Assembly: GCA_009788055.1 (NCBI GenBank)
Contig: WQSG01000018.1
Location: forward strand, 1 to 48,747
Direction of reading: 5' to 3'
Length of the DNA stretch: 48,747 bases
DNA from: Defluviitaleaceae bacterium
GTDB lineage: Bacteria > Bacillota > Clostridia > Lachnospirales > WQUN01
Positions 46,528 through 48,747 of this stretch are shown piece by piece. The position numbers and the translations under genes were made by a program. The notes under the pieces were generated by a model. It saw only the letters and a list, made by a program, of their open reading frames with translations. It was not told the DNA's origin and did no database searches. Positions within the stretch are counted from its first letter, which is position 1. The number at the start of each line of letters is the position of its first letter.

Positions 46528-47616
46528 CTAAGATTTTATATATTGCGCCCCGCGAATTTTTTTCGCAAAGCCCTTAATTTCAAGCTGTGAACATAATAAC
46601 ATAACGCGCCCCAAGTTTAGCCCCGTAGTTTCTACGATACTGTCGATACCTACAGGTTCAAAACCCAAAATATCATATACTTGTTTTTCCTCGGGCGCAA
46701 GAACTTTTTTGGAAGAAATTTCACATTGACTTTTTTCCTCCGCAGAAATTTTTAGGCTGAACAAGATATCATCATGGTCGTGAACCAGCGTCGCGCCCTC
46801 GCTGATAAGGCGGTTTGTGCCTTTGCTGAAGCGGCTGAAGATATTTCCCGGTACGGCAAAAACTTCGCGGCCTTGGTCAATCGCTTGGTTTACGGTGATT
46901 AGCGTGCCGCTTTTGTCGCCCGCTTCCGTTACCACCACGCCGCGTGAAAGTCCGCTGATAATCCTGTTTCGCGCAGGGAAAAACGCGGGCGCGGGTCTTG
47001 TACCCGGCGGGTATTCCGAAATAACACAGCCGCTGTTTATAATTTCTTCGCGCAAATTTTTATTTTCGGACGGATAGCAAATATCCACCCCGCAACCCAG
47101 TACCGCAATTGTTTCCCCGCCGTCTTCCAACGCGCCGCGATGCGCCATGGAATCAATGCCCCGCGCCATTCCGCTTACGATAACGATACCCGTTTTTGCA
47201 AGCGGCTTTGCCAACGAACGCGCCGCCATAAGCCCGTACTGCGAACATTTCCGCGAACCGATAATTGCCACCTTATGAGTATTATCCGAAGGTAGCGTTC
47301 CAATGCAAAAAATACCCACGGGCGGGTCTGGAATTTCTTTCAATAATGAGGGGAACCGTTCGTTCTCCCGCGAGAAGTACGCAACGCCGCCGTTTTTCAT
47401 TTTTTCAAGCAAATCTTCTATGTACTGTAAGTTGTGGTTTTTTGCCAAAGCTTGACCCGCATATTCGGACAAAAATGCGGCTTGTTTTATTGCAGAAGTT
47501 TTCGCAAAAAAAACGTCACGCGCAGTGCCGAAAACATCTAAAATTAAATTCAACTTTTGAGAGCCAATTTGCGCAACCATGGACGAAAGCCACAGCATAT
47601 AAATATCGTTGTGCAT
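46528..47616 (-). CDS. dprA: DNA-processing protein A (Smf)
   Basis: A 362-residue protein that protects incoming single-stranded DNA and loads RecA during transformation. The Rossmann core shows IIGSRKCSQYG, VSGMARGIDSMAHRGAL, VLGCGVDICYPSEN, RNRIISGLSRGVVVTEA and KSGTLITVNQAIDQGREVFA. An N-terminal SAM-like and a C-terminal winged-helix domain (about 290-360) flank it. GGAAGGGGGCGAGATA precedes the ATG. Confidence 0.96.
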   Translation of the reverse strand: MHNDIYMLWLSSMVAQIGSQKLNLILDVFGTARDVFFAKTSAIKQAAFLSEYAGQALAKNHNLQYIEDLLEKMKNGGVAYFSRENERFPSLLKEIPDPPVGIFCIGTLPSDNTHKVAIIGSRKCSQYGLMAARSLAKPLAKTGIVIVSGMARGIDSMAHRGALEDGGETIAVLGCGVDICYPSENKNLREEIINSGCVISEYPPGTRPAPAFFPARNRIISGLSRGVVVTEAGDKSGTLITVNQAIDQGREVFAVPGNIFSRFSKGTNRLISEGATLVHDHDDILFSLKISAEEKSQCEISSKKVLAPEEKQVYDILGFEPVGIDSIVETTGLNLGRVMLLCSQLEIKGFAKKIRGAQYIKS

Positions 47617-47739
47617 TATCTCGCCCCCTTCCTTTCAATTATAAAGCAATTGCGGTTTTTTACAAGATATTTACACAAACTTATAGACGCGCACGACTGT
47701 TAATGCTAAACTGTTGCTCAAATGAGAGGAGCAAAACAA

Positions 47740-48576
47740 ATGTATAACTTGGTAGTAGACAGCGGATGCGACGTAAGCAAAGAAGTAATTGACAGCGAAA
47801 AGTGTAAGCTAACCCATGTCCCATTGAATTTGCAAGTGGGTGACAAAGTGTATATTGACGATGAAAATTTAAACTTGGATGAATACTTAGCACATATGGA
47901 ATCAACTTCGATTGCAGTAAAAACGTCTGCGCCGTCGCCAAATCTTTTTCTTGAGCAATTTAAAAACGGCGACAATGTTTTTGTTGTAACACTTTCAAGC
48001 AAGTTAAGCGCGACGTACCAAAGCGCGGTTTCCGCAAAGGATATGTACATTGAAGAATACGGCGCGAAATTTATACACATCTTTGATAGCCTAACCGCCG
48101 CCATTGGTGAGGGCGTTATTGCAATGAAAATTGCCGAACTTGCAAAAAAAGACCTTGCCCCAACGGAAATTGTGGACGCTGTAAACCAGTACATGAAAGA
48201 AATGAAAACATATTTCATCTTGGACAAGTTCGACAACCTTGTAAAAACGGGACGCGTAAGCCCTTACGTCGCCAAAGTCGCTTCCTTCCTCAACGTAAAA
48301 CCCATCTGTTGCGACATGGACGGCGAAATTAAAATGATAGACAAGTCTCGCGGCTACACAAAAGCCGCAACCAAACTCATCCAAATCATAAAAGAAAACA
48401 CACCCGATATCGAAAACCGCGTAATAGGCATCACCCACGTAAAGGCCTACGAAAAAGCCCTTGCCCTCAAAGAAGAACTGTCTGCCGCCCTTCGCGCAAA
48501 GGACATCATAATCCAAGAGTGCCGCGGCATAACAACAACCTACGCCAATCGCGGCGGCGTTATTGTGGCTCTTTAA
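47740..48576 (+). CDS. DegV-family fatty-acid-binding protein
   Basis: A 278-residue protein. DegV signatures: NLVVDSGCDVSKE at the N-terminus, VKTSAPSPNLFLEQF, FVVTLSSKLSATYQSAV, IFDSLTAAIGEG, FILDKFDNLVKTGRVSP and a closing IQECRGITTTYANRGGVIVAL. Family members (FakB type) bind a fatty acid and present it to the FakA kinase. GAGGAGC lies before ATG 47740; the earlier ATG at 47722 overlaps the site. Confidence 0.92.
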   Translation: MYNLVVDSGCDVSKEVIDSEKCKLTHVPLNLQVGDKVYIDDENLNLDEYLAHMESTSIAVKTSAPSPNLFLEQFKNGDNVFVVTLSSKLSATYQSAVSAKDMYIEEYGAKFIHIFDSLTAAIGEGVIAMKIAELAKKDLAPTEIVDAVNQYMKEMKTYFILDKFDNLVKTGRVSPYVAKVASFLNVKPICCDMDGEIKMIDKSRGYTKAATKLIQIIKENTPDIENRVIGITHVKAYEKALALKEELSAALRAKDIIIQECRGITTTYANRGGVIVAL

Positions 48577-48593
48577 TTTTAAAAACAAGTTCT

Positions 48594-48747
48594 CGGGGCT
48601 CTGCCCCGAACCCCGCAAACTTTTTGAAAAAAGTTTGAACAAAAACTTTAAATTTGGACTAGCGGTAAATTGTATCGCATAATCAAAAACCCGCCGCGAA
48701 TTTCATTCGCGGCGGGGTTTTAGTTAAAGTTTGGGTCAAGCCTTTTT
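48594..48747. repeat. Composite hairpin repeat, copy 6 (runs off the window)
   Basis: CGGGGC-TCT-GCCCCG (48594-48608), AAACTTTTT/AAAAAGTTT (48618-48637), the GGACTAGCGGTAAA block, CCCGCCGCGAAT-TTC-ATTCGCGGCGGG with T residues (48690-48719), then the AAAGTTTGGGTCAAGCC block also found in copy 4. It serves as the terminator region of the DegV gene and continues beyond the right edge. Confidence 0.85.

Overview
The window looks like chromosomal DNA of an anaerobic, probably spore-forming member of the Clostridia (Firmicutes). The reasons are strong GGAGG-type ribosome binding sites, frequent TTG/GTG starts, a dprA-topA pair close to a CodY regulator, a peptidoglycan-binding gene of a type common in clostridia, an [FeFe]-hydrogenase-like sensor, and a large polysaccharide-import locus that lacks its own ATPase. 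No rRNA, tRNA or CRISPR array was seen.

Region 1 (1-4826) is an integration hotspot. The first 1.1 kb is the right-hand end of a phage-like element: a head-tail adaptor, then a small gene encoding five tandem 20-residue repeats. It ends near 1120 inside a gene for a peptidoglycan-binding protein. That same gene is cut again, 265 bp further on, by a second element of about 3.15 kb (1388-4532). This element carries a large serine recombinase and three small unknown genes. Its ends are readable: imperfect 21-bp inverted arms (1386-1406 and 4513-4533) and a shared ATT. Joining the flanks at ATT restores the host reading frame across a peptidoglycan-binding domain.

Region 2 (4823-12699) is mostly ordinary: a DHH phosphoesterase, rsmB, a short-chain dehydrogenase, a RidA protein, a small unknown gene, a NapH-like membrane ferredoxin, a large MerR regulator with an added carbohydrate-binding-like domain, and galE.

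Region 3 (12822-35781) is a polysaccharide-uptake locus, probably for xylan or related oligosaccharides. It holds a membrane-anchored 1017-residue solute-binding protein, two permeases, an NHL/TPR protein, a Yip1 membrane protein, a DUF5696-like lipoprotein, a further lipoprotein, a second pair of permeases, a second solute-binding lipoprotein, a two-domain carbohydrate-binding-like lipoprotein and a cytoplasmic GH10 xylanase. No ATPase is encoded, so a shared MsmX-type ATPase elsewhere is likely. The locus has been interrupted several times: by a membrane-protein/leucine-rich-repeat pair, by a five-gene set with a retropepsin-like protease, a nucleotidyltransferase and a BrnT toxin, and by HicAB and YefM/YoeB-like toxin-antitoxin pairs. 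A decayed copy of the MerR regulator sits beside the second binding protein, and its MerR-type promoter is still readable.

Region 4 (35793-40343) is a signalling cluster: a hybrid histidine kinase, a soluble [FeFe]-hydrogenase-like/chemoreceptor fusion, and a divergent stand-alone receiver protein. Region 5 (40406-48576) holds a short CodY, a DUF2975/HTH/DUF4173 operon, a radical SAM-topA-dprA operon and a DegV protein. Two families of structured intergenic repeats run through the window. One is built around a GGGGCTCTGCCCC-type hairpin; the other is bounded by inverted AGACCTGTYCG ends.
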